A DNA stretch of 64,000 nt from Brevibacterium sp. p3-SID960 (GCF_025144725.1 NZ_JALXKS010000012.1:1-64000); one strand, 5' to 3'. Positions 49,032-57,603 are shown, counted from the first letter of the stretch. Notes: generated from the sequence alone by a model not told the origin. Made by a program: numbers and translations.

Positions 49032-50218
49032 TGCGCATCGCCCTCTTCACGGAAGTCTTCCTTCCGAAAATCGACGGGGTCGTCACCCGGCTCATGGGCA
49101 CCCTCGACCACCTGGCCGAAATGGGTCATGAGGTCGTCGTGTTCGCGCCGGGCCATCCGCCGGCCCGCTATGCGGGGTTCCGGGTGGTTCCGGTGCGCTC
49201 GGTGTCCTTCAAGCCGTGGTATCCCGAGCTGCGCGTCGGCCTGCCGACTTCGAACATCGCCAGGACGATGGAGCGCTTCCACCCGCATGTCGTCCATGCC
49301 GTCAATCCGATCTGGCTGGCCGCCTACGGCACGATGTCCTCGAAGCGGCGCGACCTGCCGATGCTCGCGTCGTTCCATACCAACGTGCCCGAATACACGC
49401 AGCGGCTCGGACTTGAGTGGATCACCGACACGACCGAACGGTGGATCACGTGGATCCACAACCTCGCAGAGGTCAATCTGTGCACCTCGCAGCCGATGAT
49501 CGAGCAGGCTGCGGCTGCCGGGATCAAGAACCTCGACCTCTGGCCGCGGGCGGTCGACACGCAGACCTACCATCCGGGCAACTACTCGCAGCGGATGCGT
49601 GAGCGACTCACCGACGGGCATCCAGAGGATCGGCTGCTCGTCTATGTCGGGCGGATGTCGAAGGAGAAGGACCTCGATGTGCTGCGCGGCGTCATCGACC
49701 GCGCTCCGGAGGGCACCCGGTTGGCAATGGTCGGATCCGGCCCGCACCTGGGCCAGCTGGAGGCCGAGTTCGCCGGCACGCCGACGGTCTTCACCGGGTA
49801 CATGAGCGGTCAGGAGCTGGCCGAGGCCTACGCCTCAGCCGATGTGTTCGTCTTCCCCTCGACGACTGAGACGCTGGGGCTGGTGGCACTGGAGTCGATG
49901 GCCTCGGGAGTGCCGGTCGTCGCTGCCCGGGCTGGTGGCATCCCGTTCGCCGTGCCCGATGGTGTCGGCGGTCTGCTGTGCAAACCCCATTCGAGTGAGG
50001 ACATGTCAGCTCAGGTCAATCGTCTGCTGGCAGATGAGAGCCTGCGCTCGGCATTGGCCGCCGGAGGCAAGGCCGAGATGGAGCAGCACAGCTGGCGGGC
50101 AGCGACGGAGAAGCTCGTCGAGAGCTACGAGCTGGCAATCGAACGGCACTGGTCGGACTATGTGCCACCGCGTTGGCGGATCAAGACGTTCGGGCGGCCG
50201 ATGCCGCGTGCGACCTGA
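49031..50218 (+). CDS. GT4 glycosyltransferase, SqdX/MgtA-like
   Basis: Retaining GT-B glycosyltransferase of 395 aa. The N-terminus MRIALFTEVFLPKIDGVVTRL and ASFHTNVPEYTQRLGLEW are shared by cyanobacterial SqdX and actinobacterial MgtA. The donor site reads VYVGRMSKEKDLDVL and FPSTTETLGLVALESMASGVPVV, with the EX7E motif. Coupling to the sqdB-like gene favours transfer of sulfoquinovose to diacylglycerol. A mannosyltransferase (MgtA) role is the alternative, since the two families are hard to separate by sight. Confidence 0.8.
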   Translation: MRIALFTEVFLPKIDGVVTRLMGTLDHLAEMGHEVVVFAPGHPPARYAGFRVVPVRSVSFKPWYPELRVGLPTSNIARTMERFHPHVVHAVNPIWLAAYGTMSSKRRDLPMLASFHTNVPEYTQRLGLEWITDTTERWITWIHNLAEVNLCTSQPMIEQAAAAGIKNLDLWPRAVDTQTYHPGNYSQRMRERLTDGHPEDRLLVYVGRMSKEKDLDVLRGVIDRAPEGTRLAMVGSGPHLGQLEAEFAGTPTVFTGYMSGQELAEAYASADVFVFPSTTETLGLVALESMASGVPVVAARAGGIPFAVPDGVGGLLCKPHSSEDMSAQVNRLLADESLRSALAAGGKAEMEQHSWRAATEKLVESYELAIERHWSDYVPPRWRIKTFGRPMPRAT

Positions 50219-50229
50219 ACGAGCCGGGA

Positions 50230-50856
50230 TCAGGCCCGCTCGGCTGCGACCTTGGCGTTGTTCCAGCTGCCGAAGTGATTGCGCACCGAGGCACCTGAGG
50301 GCCTGGTCCGGCCGGCGGCGCGCTCGTCCTTGGCCCATGCCTCATAGCGGTTGAAGCTCTCAGCTCCCCCATCTGCGCGCGCATCGGTGAGGAAATCGAT
50401 GACAGCGCTGCGGAATGCCTCAGGAGAGTAGTGGAAGGCACCTCTCTTGCGGCCGCCGCCCGAGGTGGGGAAGCCCAGTGAGCTCAGCGCATCGTTCCAG
50501 AAGTTCGTACCCAGGCGCTTGCGAACGGTCTGGCTCGTCGGCGGCCAGATCTGGTGACCGGCCCGGCCGGCGAACTCCAGTCCGCGCACGGCACGCGCTC
50601 GCGCGGCATCGTAGGTGTCCTTCGAGAACGGCACAGCTGATCCGGTGGTGAGCTCGGTTCGGGTGGCGGCGATCAATGCGAAGACGTTGATCACTTCCGC
50701 ACGTGTCCTGCCCTGCTCGTGCAGGATTTCCTCGAGTTCCGCAGCGGTCTCGAATTCGACTGCACCGCTGATCTCCGCTGCCGGTGTCAGGTTCTGTGAC
50801 AGCGCGTACAGATAGTGGACGGCGGCAGTGACGAGCTCACTTCGCGTAGAATGCAC
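50230..50856 (-). CDS. Homing-endonuclease-associated repeat protein
   Basis: A 208-aa protein with two copies of the roughly 50-residue repeat found beside HNH homing nucleases. Copy one is near 105-150 (PPTSQTVRKRLGTNFWNDALSSLGF). Copy two is near 160-205 (FNRYEAWAKDERAAGRTRPSGASVRNHFGSWNNAKVAA). The HNH or LAGLIDADG catalytic part is absent. The N-terminal half (ELVTAAVHYLYALSQ..., TRAEVINVFALIAATR) is unfamiliar. GTG start at 50856 with AAGGAAG 6 nt upstream. Probably DNA-binding; function unknown. Confidence 0.7.
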   Translation of the reverse strand: MHSTRSELVTAAVHYLYALSQNLTPAAEISGAVEFETAAELEEILHEQGRTRAEVINVFALIAATRTELTTGSAVPFSKDTYDAARARAVRGLEFAGRAGHQIWPPTSQTVRKRLGTNFWNDALSSLGFPTSGGGRKRGAFHYSPEAFRSAVIDFLTDARADGGAESFNRYEAWAKDERAAGRTRPSGASVRNHFGSWNNAKVAAERA

Positions 50857-50957
50857 TGATGACTTCCTTGTCTTGCCGGGAACACGGTTCGGATGGGCTG
50901 CATCCTCACCGGCGAGTATGTCACAGAATCCCGTGCAGACGGAGGGGTCGCCGACAT

Positions 50958-50998
50958 GCTGAAAGCCCCGGAACCTCAATGGTTCCGGGGCTTTCAGC
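50958..50998 (-). terminator. Terminator hairpin after tRNA-Leu
   Basis: A perfect 18-bp stem (50958-50975 with 50981-50998) and a 5-nt loop lie 15 nt past the tRNA 3' end on the minus strand. Confidence 0.8.
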
Positions 50999-51013
50999 GG
51001 CCTGAGCCGGTTG

Positions 51014-51101
51014 TGCGCGAGGGGGGACTTGAACCCCCACGCCCGATATAGTGGGCACTAGCACCTCAAGCTAGCGCGTCTACCAATTCCGCCACCCGCG
51101 C
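51014..51101 (-). tRNA. tRNA-Leu (anticodon GAG)
   Basis: An 88-nt class II tRNA. The 7-bp acceptor stem is GCGCGGG/CCTCGCGC with one G-T pair. The D-arm region is GGAATTGGTAGACGC. The anticodon stem-loop CTAGC-TTGAGGT-GCTAG gives anticodon GAG. A long variable arm follows, and the T-loop is GTTCAAGTC. The CCA end is not encoded. Confidence 0.95.
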
Positions 51102-51115
51102 GGGCAACAGAGAAC

Positions 51116-51143
51116 ACATTACATGCTCTGAACCCGATTGCAA
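51116..51143 (-). promoter_or_regulatory. Promoter of tRNA-Leu
   Basis: On the minus strand TTGCAA (51143-51138) and TAATGT (51121-51116) are separated by 16 nt and lie 14 nt upstream of the tRNA. Confidence 0.5.
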
Positions 51144-51231
51144 AATCGGTTTCGCCCTCTGTGACGAACACCGCACAAACATGCATGGCTGCGTGCATCC
51201 GCGCAGGTCAGGCGGGGTTCCGACACACTAT

Positions 51232-52110
51232 TCACGCCAGCGGAGCGACGCTTCCGAGCACGTGCGGCTTGCCGTTCTTGACGCTCCACACCGCATAGCG
51301 GCGAGTGGCGCCCTCGTGATCGTCGAAGACCCCGAAGCCCACCCGCGCCGGCAGGATGACCGGCTTGGCGAACTGCGCTTCCCACACGTAGCCGCCGGCC
51401 GGGGCCTGGGACGCGGACAGCGCACGAGAGGCGGTGTACATGCCGTGGGCGATCGAGGCCGGGAAGCCGAAGGCCTTGGCAGCCAGCGGGTTGAGGTGGA
51501 TCGGGTTGTAGTCTCCTGAGACCTTCGCATACGTCGGGCCGGTTGAGCGCGGCAGCTTCCAGATGGCTGACGGGACTCCCGGGGCCTCGAACTCGCTGCG
51601 CTCCTCCTCGCGTTCGGACTCGGCGCTGCTGAGGTGCTTGCCGACGGCCAGATAGGTGGCGGTCTCCTCGAAGACCGTCTCACCGTCGACGACTCCCGTG
51701 ACGAGTACGTCGAACTCAGTGCCCTTGCGGTGCTTGCGGGCCTGCCCGATCCGCACCGATGTCGTCACGGTTTCGCCGATGAGGACCGGCCGGTGCAGGC
51801 GGAACCGGTTGACGATGTGCACCAGGCCCAGCAGCGGCAGCGGGAAGCTGGGGTCGGTCATGAGCTGCATTGCCAGCGGGAAGCCGAGTTTGTGCAGATA
51901 CCCCGGATGCACGGAGTCCGTCACCGGTGCCTCGACGACGCGGTGGAACGCTGCCACCTCGACGGGATCGAGCGTGGTGGTCGACTCCACCGAGCGGGTC
52001 GGCATATGGGCAGAGCTGTGCGGGCGCTTCTTGAACTGGCGCAGGACGGCTTTGGCGAGCACTGCGCCGGAGTTGATGGGCCGCGGTACGCCTCGAGTGA
52101 ATCTCGTCAT
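51232..52110 (-). CDS. MaoC-family double-hotdog (R)-specific enoyl-CoA hydratase/dehydratase, HtdX-like
   Basis: Hydrates trans-2-enoyl-CoA to (R)-3-hydroxyacyl-CoA, or the reverse. The 292-aa protein has two hotdog halves. The C-terminal half carries the hydratase 2 motif YAKVSGDYNPIHLNPLAAKAFGFPASIAHGMY (about 196-227) with catalytic Asp and His. The ATG at 52110 overlaps the FabG stop by 1 nt. Gene order htdX-fabG4-fadA2 is the same as Rv0241c-Rv0243 of M. tuberculosis except for orientation of neighbours. Confidence 0.85.
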   Translation of the reverse strand: MTRFTRGVPRPINSGAVLAKAVLRQFKKRPHSSAHMPTRSVESTTTLDPVEVAAFHRVVEAPVTDSVHPGYLHKLGFPLAMQLMTDPSFPLPLLGLVHIVNRFRLHRPVLIGETVTTSVRIGQARKHRKGTEFDVLVTGVVDGETVFEETATYLAVGKHLSSAESEREEERSEFEAPGVPSAIWKLPRSTGPTYAKVSGDYNPIHLNPLAAKAFGFPASIAHGMYTASRALSASQAPAGGYVWEAQFAKPVILPARVGFGVFDDHEGATRRYAVWSVKNGKPHVLGSVAPLA

Positions 52111-53486
52111 CACGCCCCCAGCAGACTCTGGCCGCACACACGCAGCGTCTTGCCGTTGATGCCGCCGGCGGCCGGCTGGGCGAAGAACGCGATGGCCTCG
52201 GCGACGTCGCGCGGCGTGCCGCCCTGCTGCAGGCTCGACAGCCGGCGGCCGAGCTCGCGAGGAACCATCGGCATCGCCGCGGTCATATCGGTCTCAATGA
52301 AGCCCGGAGCCACGGCGTTGATCGTGCCGCTGCGCGCAGCGAAGTCCTCTGCGCCAGCTGCGACCATTCCCACCACGCCGGCCTTCGAAGCCGAATAGTT
52401 CGTCTGCCCGCGGTTGCCTGCCAGGCCGGCGATCGAGGCCAGCGACACGACACGAGGAGCCTCACCCCAGCCGTTGGCAGCGGTGATCGACTCGTTGATG
52501 CGCAGCTGGGAGGAGATGTTGACGGCGATCGCGGAGGCCCAGCGGGATTCGTCCATGTTCGCCAGCAGTTTGTCACGTGTGATGCCGGCATTGTGGATGA
52601 GGATGTCGATCGGGGCGCCGACGCGCTCCATGATCTGCTGACCCGCGTTCTCAGCGGTGATGTCGAGCTGGATGGCGACTCCGCCGATGCTGTTCATCGT
52701 CTGCGCCAGGGCCTGCCCGGCCTGCGGAACGTCGACGCCGTAGACCTGTGCCCCATCCCGGTGGAGCACACGGGCGATCTCTGCGCCGATGCCGCGGGCG
52801 GCACCGGTGACGACAGCGACTGCGCCGTTGAGCGGTCCGGTCTGGCCGGTGGCGGCGAACTCCGCGGCCGAGGTGGTGGTTCCGCGGTCGCTGGAAACGG
52901 TGAGGAGCTGCCCGGAGACGTAGGCGGACTTCGCCGAGAGCAGGAACCACAGGGCCGCTACGGCCGACGGTGCTGTGGGCGGTACGCCGTCGAGGACGAT
53001 GCCGTTGGCGGTCGAGCCGGCGCGCATCTCGTGTGCGAGCGAACGGGTGATGCCGGTGACGGCGTTGCGGACGGCGTTGAGCGCCGGGTCGGCATCGGTG
53101 GTGTGCGGGAAGACGACGCCGGCGTCGGCGACGGTGATGACCCGGCCGCACCTGGTCAGCTGGCGCAGTGCCGCACCGATGGCCAGGGTCGTGTCCTGCA
53201 GCTGGTCGGGGTGGTTCAGGCCGTCGTAGGCGGCGATGATCGCCTGGTATCGCAGACCCGGATTCGGGGTGCGGTGCACGCTGAATCCGTTGTCGAGCAG
53301 CAGCTGGCTCAGCGCGTCGGCCCCTTCGGTCTCACCGAGCACGAGGACCGGCTCGCTGAGGTAACCGTGAGCGCTGTCGGCCGGGTCGAAGCGGCGCAGC
53401 GGCACAGGTGCGGGCAAGCCGAGGGTCTTGACGATCTTCCTGAGCGGCCCATTGGCCAGCGAAATGTACTTGTCGTTCATGGTCAT
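52110..53486 (-). CDS. fabG4: High-molecular-weight 3-oxoacyl reductase / (R)-3-hydroxyacyl-CoA dehydrogenase (FabG4 type)
   Basis: Two-domain short-chain dehydrogenase of 458 aa. Residues 1-215 are a flavodoxin-like, non-catalytic half (EPVLVLGETEGADALSQLLLDNGF). The C-terminal half is a full SDR: VTGAARGIGAE (about 227-237), HNAGITRD, and the catalytic Ser, Tyr and Lys in SLASIAGLAGNRGQTNYSASK. This arrangement and length match mycobacterial FabG4, which prefers NADH and long-chain CoA esters. The ATG overlaps the thiolase stop (ATGA). Confidence 0.9.
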   Translation of the reverse strand: MTMNDKYISLANGPLRKIVKTLGLPAPVPLRRFDPADSAHGYLSEPVLVLGETEGADALSQLLLDNGFSVHRTPNPGLRYQAIIAAYDGLNHPDQLQDTTLAIGAALRQLTRCGRVITVADAGVVFPHTTDADPALNAVRNAVTGITRSLAHEMRAGSTANGIVLDGVPPTAPSAVAALWFLLSAKSAYVSGQLLTVSSDRGTTTSAAEFAATGQTGPLNGAVAVVTGAARGIGAEIARVLHRDGAQVYGVDVPQAGQALAQTMNSIGGVAIQLDITAENAGQQIMERVGAPIDILIHNAGITRDKLLANMDESRWASAIAVNISSQLRINESITAANGWGEAPRVVSLASIAGLAGNRGQTNYSASKAGVVGMVAAGAEDFAARSGTINAVAPGFIETDMTAAMPMVPRELGRRLSSLQQGGTPRDVAEAIAFFAQPAAGGINGKTLRVCGQSLLGA

Positions 53487-54763
53487 GCCTCCAGGATGGC
53501 GGTGAGTCCCTGACCGCCGGCGGCGCAGATCGAGATGAGCGCGCGCGTTCCGCCGGTCTCCTTCAGATGCTTGGCTGCGGTGGCGATGATGCGCCCGCCG
53601 GTGGCGGCGAACGGGTGCCCGGCTGCCAGCGACGAGCCGTTGGGATTGAGCTTGGTGCGGTCGATCGAACCGAGGGCGCCGTCGAGACCGAGGCGCTCAC
53701 GGCAGAACTCCTCGGATTCCCATGCCGCAAGGTGGCACAGCACAGTCGAGGCAAAGGCCTCGTGGATCTCGAAGAAGTCGAAGTCGGCGAACGTCAGGCC
53801 GTTGCGCGCCAGCAACCGCGGAACGGCATAGGTGGGGGCCATGAGCAGGCCCTCTCCCCCGTGGACGAAGTCGACGGCGGCCGCCTCAGCGTCACGGAAG
53901 TATGCCAGCGGCTCCAGGCCGCGGGCGGCAGCGTACTCGTCGCTGCCGATGAGCACGGCAGAAGCGCCGTCGGTCAGCGGAGTCGAATTGCCTGCCGTCA
54001 TGGTCGCAGGCTCCGGCAGGTTGCGGCCGAAGACGGGCTTGAGTTCGGCGAGCTTCTCCATCGTCGAGTCCGGGCGCAGATTCGTATCGATACTCACGCC
54101 CTGGTAGGAGGTGACGAGGTCGTCGAAGAATCCGCGATCCCACGCAGCGGCGAGGTTGCGGTGCGACTCGACGGCCAGAGCATCCTGGTCTTCGCGACTG
54201 ATTCCCCAGGCTGCGGTGCTGATCGCCTGGTGCTCGCCCATCGACATGCCGGTGCGGGCCTCGCCGGTGCTCGGCGCCTGTGGTGCCAGGTGCTGCGGAC
54301 GCAGCCGCGTCAGGGCCTTGATGCGCTGGCCGTTGGACTTCGCGCGCGAGAGATCGAGCAGGATCGACCGCAGCTCTTCGGTCACGACGATCGGGGCATC
54401 GGATGCCGAGTCGACACCGCACGCGATGCCGGATTCGATCTGACCGTGCATGACCTTGTGGCTGATCGAGACCACGGTCTCCAAGCCGGTGGCGCAGGCC
54501 TGGCCGATGTCGAAAGCGGGGGTGTGGGGGTCGAGTGCGGATCCGAGGACGGCCTCACGAGTGAGGTTGATGTCCTTGCTGTGCTTGAGCACGGCTCCGC
54601 CTGCGATCTCTCCGAGGCGTTCGCCGGCCATGCCGTAGCGAGCGACGAGGCCGTCGAGTGCGCTGGTGAGCATGTCCTGGTTCGAAGCGTGGGCGTACTG
54701 CTTGTTGCTGCGTGCGAACGGGATGCGGTTGCCTCCCAGGACCGCGGCTCGGCGCTGCGTCAT
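53483..54763 (-). CDS. fadA2: Acetyl-CoA C-acyltransferase (thiolase), FadA2-like
   Basis: Cleaves 3-oxoacyl-CoA with CoA to acetyl-CoA and a shortened acyl-CoA. From the ATG at 54763 (GGAGGA 5 nt upstream) it is 426 aa. Active-site residues are the nucleophilic Cys in IGQACATGLE, the His in FEIHEAFAS and the second Cys in SICAAGGQG. NPNGSSLAAGHPFAATGGR is the CoA-binding motif. The frame's long upstream extension is not supported. Start of the three-gene operon thiolase-FabG-MaoC. Confidence 0.93.
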   Translation of the reverse strand: MTQRRAAVLGGNRIPFARSNKQYAHASNQDMLTSALDGLVARYGMAGERLGEIAGGAVLKHSKDINLTREAVLGSALDPHTPAFDIGQACATGLETVVSISHKVMHGQIESGIACGVDSASDAPIVVTEELRSILLDLSRAKSNGQRIKALTRLRPQHLAPQAPSTGEARTGMSMGEHQAISTAAWGISREDQDALAVESHRNLAAAWDRGFFDDLVTSYQGVSIDTNLRPDSTMEKLAELKPVFGRNLPEPATMTAGNSTPLTDGASAVLIGSDEYAAARGLEPLAYFRDAEAAAVDFVHGGEGLLMAPTYAVPRLLARNGLTFADFDFFEIHEAFASTVLCHLAAWESEEFCRERLGLDGALGSIDRTKLNPNGSSLAAGHPFAATGGRIIATAAKHLKETGGTRALISICAAGGQGLTAILEA

Positions 54764-54812
54764 GTGATTCCTCCGGGGGTCGTGGTTGTCAGATCGATGC
54801 GGGCGCACCATG

Positions 54813-54843
54813 AGTATCTGTGACCGACAGTACCTGATACCGT
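54813..54843. promoter_or_regulatory. TetR leaderless promoter and candidate operator
   Basis: TACCGT (54838-54843) lies 7 nt before the TetR ATG. Just upstream, AGTATCTGT-N5-ACAGTACCT (54813-54835) is an imperfect inverted repeat with perfect inner CTGT/ACAG. Its position suits repression of both the TetR-oxidase and the thiolase operons. Confidence 0.4.
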
Positions 54844-54850
54844 TCGTCAT

Positions 54851-55531
54851 ATGAAACCCGTCACTCAAGATGGCCGGCGCGCACGCTGGGACGCCCATCG
54901 CCGCGAGCGCCGCAAGATGCTCTTGCGCACCGTGCGCCATGCCGTCGCCGACTACGGTCCCGGGATCTCCATGGAGCAGCTCTCCGTGAAGGCGCAGACG
55001 ACGAAGACGGTGCTCTACCGCTACTTCGGCGACCGCGGCGGGCTGCAGCGGGCCATGGGCGAGTGGGCGATGAAGACCATCACCCGCTCCCTCGACCAGG
55101 CTGACTACAGCCCGGATACCCCGCGTGAGTCTCTGCGGGCGATGATCGCCGCGTTCGTCGATCTCGCCGCCCGGGCCCCGAACGTCTACCGCTTCTGCGA
55201 CGCAGCAGTGACCAGCGCGGCAGATCCGAAGGCCGACAACGACTACGACACCTTCTTCGAGGGCATCACCGCGCTGCTGTGCCGCAGACTCCAGCTTTCC
55301 GGCGACGCCGAACTGCAGTGGGCCTACGGCGCCATCGGGTTCGTTCGTGCGAGCACCGAACGCTGGTTGCTGCACCCCACTGACCAAGCCGGATTCGTCG
55401 ACCAGCTCACGACCTGGCTGTGGAGCTCCCGCAGCACCGCCCTGACCGGCATCGCCGAGCAACCCCAGAACGCCTCGGGCGCGTCCGCCCGCACGACTCC
55501 ACCCGCACCGAATTCCGAAACCAAGGAGTGA
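54851..55531 (+). CDS. TetR family transcriptional regulator
   Basis: A 226-aa regulator. The N-terminal helix-turn-helix reads RRKMLLRTVRHAVADYGPGISMEQLSVKAQTTKTVLYRYFGDRGGLQRAMGEW (about 20-72), with the usual TKTVLYRYF recognition region. The C-terminal domain is all-helical. It ends in a Pro/Ser/Thr-rich tail. It sits between the thiolase operon and the acyl-CoA oxidase gene and is probably their fatty-acyl-CoA-responsive repressor, by analogy to other TetR regulators of lipid genes. Confidence 0.88.
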   Translation: MKPVTQDGRRARWDAHRRERRKMLLRTVRHAVADYGPGISMEQLSVKAQTTKTVLYRYFGDRGGLQRAMGEWAMKTITRSLDQADYSPDTPRESLRAMIAAFVDLAARAPNVYRFCDAAVTSAADPKADNDYDTFFEGITALLCRRLQLSGDAELQWAYGAIGFVRASTERWLLHPTDQAGFVDQLTTWLWSSRSTALTGIAEQPQNASGASARTTPPAPNSETKE

Positions 55532-55533
55532 CC

Positions 55534-57603
55534 ATGAGCAAGAAGCACCAGCTGTCCGTCGATCCCGCCCGCATCGGTGCCGTGCTCGACGGACGATGGG
55601 CTGAGCAGCGCTACATCGGCCGCAGCTTCATCGACAGCGAACACGCCGTGCTCAGTGAGACCGGCGACCTCGACCAGCTGCGTGAGGAGACCCTCGCCGG
55701 CGTCAAGGCGCTCATCGACACCGGGATCTCCGGTCTGCCGCTGCCGGAATCCGAAGGCGGCCAGAACGATCATGCCGGCTACGTCGCCGCTTTCGAGGAG
55801 CTTGTCACCGCTGAGCCGAGCATCCAGATCAAAGCAGGTGTGCAATTCGGCCTCTTCGCCGGGGCGATCCAGCATCTGGGCAATGCCGAACAGCATGACA
55901 GGTGGCTCAAACCCGCCATCCGCGGCGAGCTCCTCGGCGCCTTCGCGATGACGGAGATCGGCCACGGTTCCGACGTCGCCTCGATCGGCACCACCGCCAC
56001 CTACGATCCGTCCGACGAGACCTTCGTCATCAACACCCCCTTCCGGGCGGCGACGAAGGAGTACCTCGGCAACGCAGCCGTCCACGGTGAGGCCGCCGTC
56101 GTCTTCGCCCAGCTCATCACCAACGGCGTCAACCACGGCGTGCACTGCTTCTTCGTCCCGATCCGCGACGGCGCTGCAGGCGAACCGCTGCCCGGCATCA
56201 CACCTGAGGACGACGGCCGCAAGGGCGGCCTGCTCGGCATCGACAACGGCCGCCTGTCCTTCGACAACGTCCGCGTGCCGCGCACCAACCTGCTCAACCG
56301 CTACGGCGACGTCGCAGCCGACGGCACCTACTCCTCGGACATCGAATCGCCTGGCCGGCGCTTCTTCACGATGCTCGGCACCCTCGTCCAGGGCCGCGTG
56401 TCACTCGACGGCTCGGGCGTCACCGCAGCGAAGCTCGCCCTTGACATCGCCATGCGCTACGGGCTCGAGCGCCGCCAGTTCACCGGTGGCGACGACGCCG
56501 TCGAGGAGGTGCTGATGGACTACCAGCAGCACCAGCGCCGGCTCATGCCGCTGGTGGCCCGGGTGTTCGCCAATGCGGTGGCCCACGACCAGCTGCTGGA
56601 GTCCTTCCAGCTGGTCTTCGGCGGTGAGGACGATTCCGATGAGGCCCGTCAGCGGCTCGAAACCCAGGCCGCCGGCTTCAAAGCGATCACCACCTGGGAT
56701 GCGCTGCGCACGATCCAGGAATGCCGCGAAGCCTGCGGCGGCGCCGGCTACATGTGGGAGAACCGGCTCGTGGGTCTCTACGGAGACCTCGACGTCTACG
56801 TCACCTTCGAAGGCGACAACACCGTTCTGCTGCAGCTGGTCGCCAAGCGCCTGCTGAGCGACTACGCCGCCGAATTCAAGGACATCGACCTCGGCGGTGT
56901 GGCCCGCTACATCGGCACCCAGGCCGCCGAGCATTCGCTGTACCGGTCCGGTTTGGCCAATGTCGGGCGCACCATCGGCGACATCTTCACCCCTGCACTG
57001 AATAACAAGCGGGTGCGCTCCGGTCATGTGCAGCAGGCGATGCTGCACAACCGGGTCGAGGTCATGGTCGCCGACCTCGCCGGCACGCTGCGCCCGGCCG
57101 CCTCGATGCCCCCGGCGAAGGCGGCCGACGTATTCAACAGCGTGCAGCATCAGCTCATCGAGGCCGCCCGCGCCTATATCGAAGCGCTGAAGTGGGAAGC
57201 GCTCAACGATGCGATGCATGAGGCGCAGAAGCGCACCGGCCATGAGGAGGAGGCCAAGCTGCTGCGCCGCATCCGCGACCTCTACGGCCTGAGCCTCATC
57301 GAAGACCACATCGGCTGGCACATCATGTACGGCCGGCTGTCGATGTCGCGAGCCCGCCAGATCGGCCCGACGATCGACAGCCTGTGCGCGAAGCTGGCCG
57401 CCAACGCCGGCGACATCTGCGAGTCCTTCGGCTACGGGCCCAAGCACCGCCGGGCCACGATCGCCGAGGGCATCGAGGCCGAACGCCAGCAGGAGGCGAT
57501 GGACTACTACCGGAACGCGCGCGCCCAGCGCGACTTCCCCGTCGATGAGCGCCACCTGTACAAGCAGCGCAGGGCCGAGGGGAAGAAGGCCAAGCGCAGC
57601 TGA
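55534..57603 (+). CDS. Acyl-CoA oxidase
   Basis: Flavoenzyme that oxidises acyl-CoA to trans-2-enoyl-CoA and passes electrons to O2, giving H2O2. At 689 aa it has the size of peroxisomal ACOX rather than acyl-CoA dehydrogenase (about 380-610 aa). Typical stretches are GAFAMTEIGHGSDVASIGTTATYD, NGVNHGVHCFFVPIRD, RVSLDGSGVTAAKLALDIAMRYGLERRQF, ACGGAGYMWENRL and the catalytic Glu in VTFEGDNTVLLQLVAKRLL. The second helical domain fills the last 200 residues. CAAGGAG precedes the ATG. It is transcribed with the TetR gene. Confidence 0.9.
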   Translation: MSKKHQLSVDPARIGAVLDGRWAEQRYIGRSFIDSEHAVLSETGDLDQLREETLAGVKALIDTGISGLPLPESEGGQNDHAGYVAAFEELVTAEPSIQIKAGVQFGLFAGAIQHLGNAEQHDRWLKPAIRGELLGAFAMTEIGHGSDVASIGTTATYDPSDETFVINTPFRAATKEYLGNAAVHGEAAVVFAQLITNGVNHGVHCFFVPIRDGAAGEPLPGITPEDDGRKGGLLGIDNGRLSFDNVRVPRTNLLNRYGDVAADGTYSSDIESPGRRFFTMLGTLVQGRVSLDGSGVTAAKLALDIAMRYGLERRQFTGGDDAVEEVLMDYQQHQRRLMPLVARVFANAVAHDQLLESFQLVFGGEDDSDEARQRLETQAAGFKAITTWDALRTIQECREACGGAGYMWENRLVGLYGDLDVYVTFEGDNTVLLQLVAKRLLSDYAAEFKDIDLGGVARYIGTQAAEHSLYRSGLANVGRTIGDIFTPALNNKRVRSGHVQQAMLHNRVEVMVADLAGTLRPAASMPPAKAADVFNSVQHQLIEAARAYIEALKWEALNDAMHEAQKRTGHEEEAKLLRRIRDLYGLSLIEDHIGWHIMYGRLSMSRARQIGPTIDSLCAKLAANAGDICESFGYGPKHRRATIAEGIEAERQQEAMDYYRNARAQRDFPVDERHLYKQRRAEGKKAKRS

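Noticed and set aside
55534..57603. FadE5-type acyl-CoA dehydrogenase
   Set aside because: Synteny with Rv0244c suggests FadE5, but the 689-aa length and the FEGDNTVLLQ and MTEIGHGSD motifs fit acyl-CoA oxidase.
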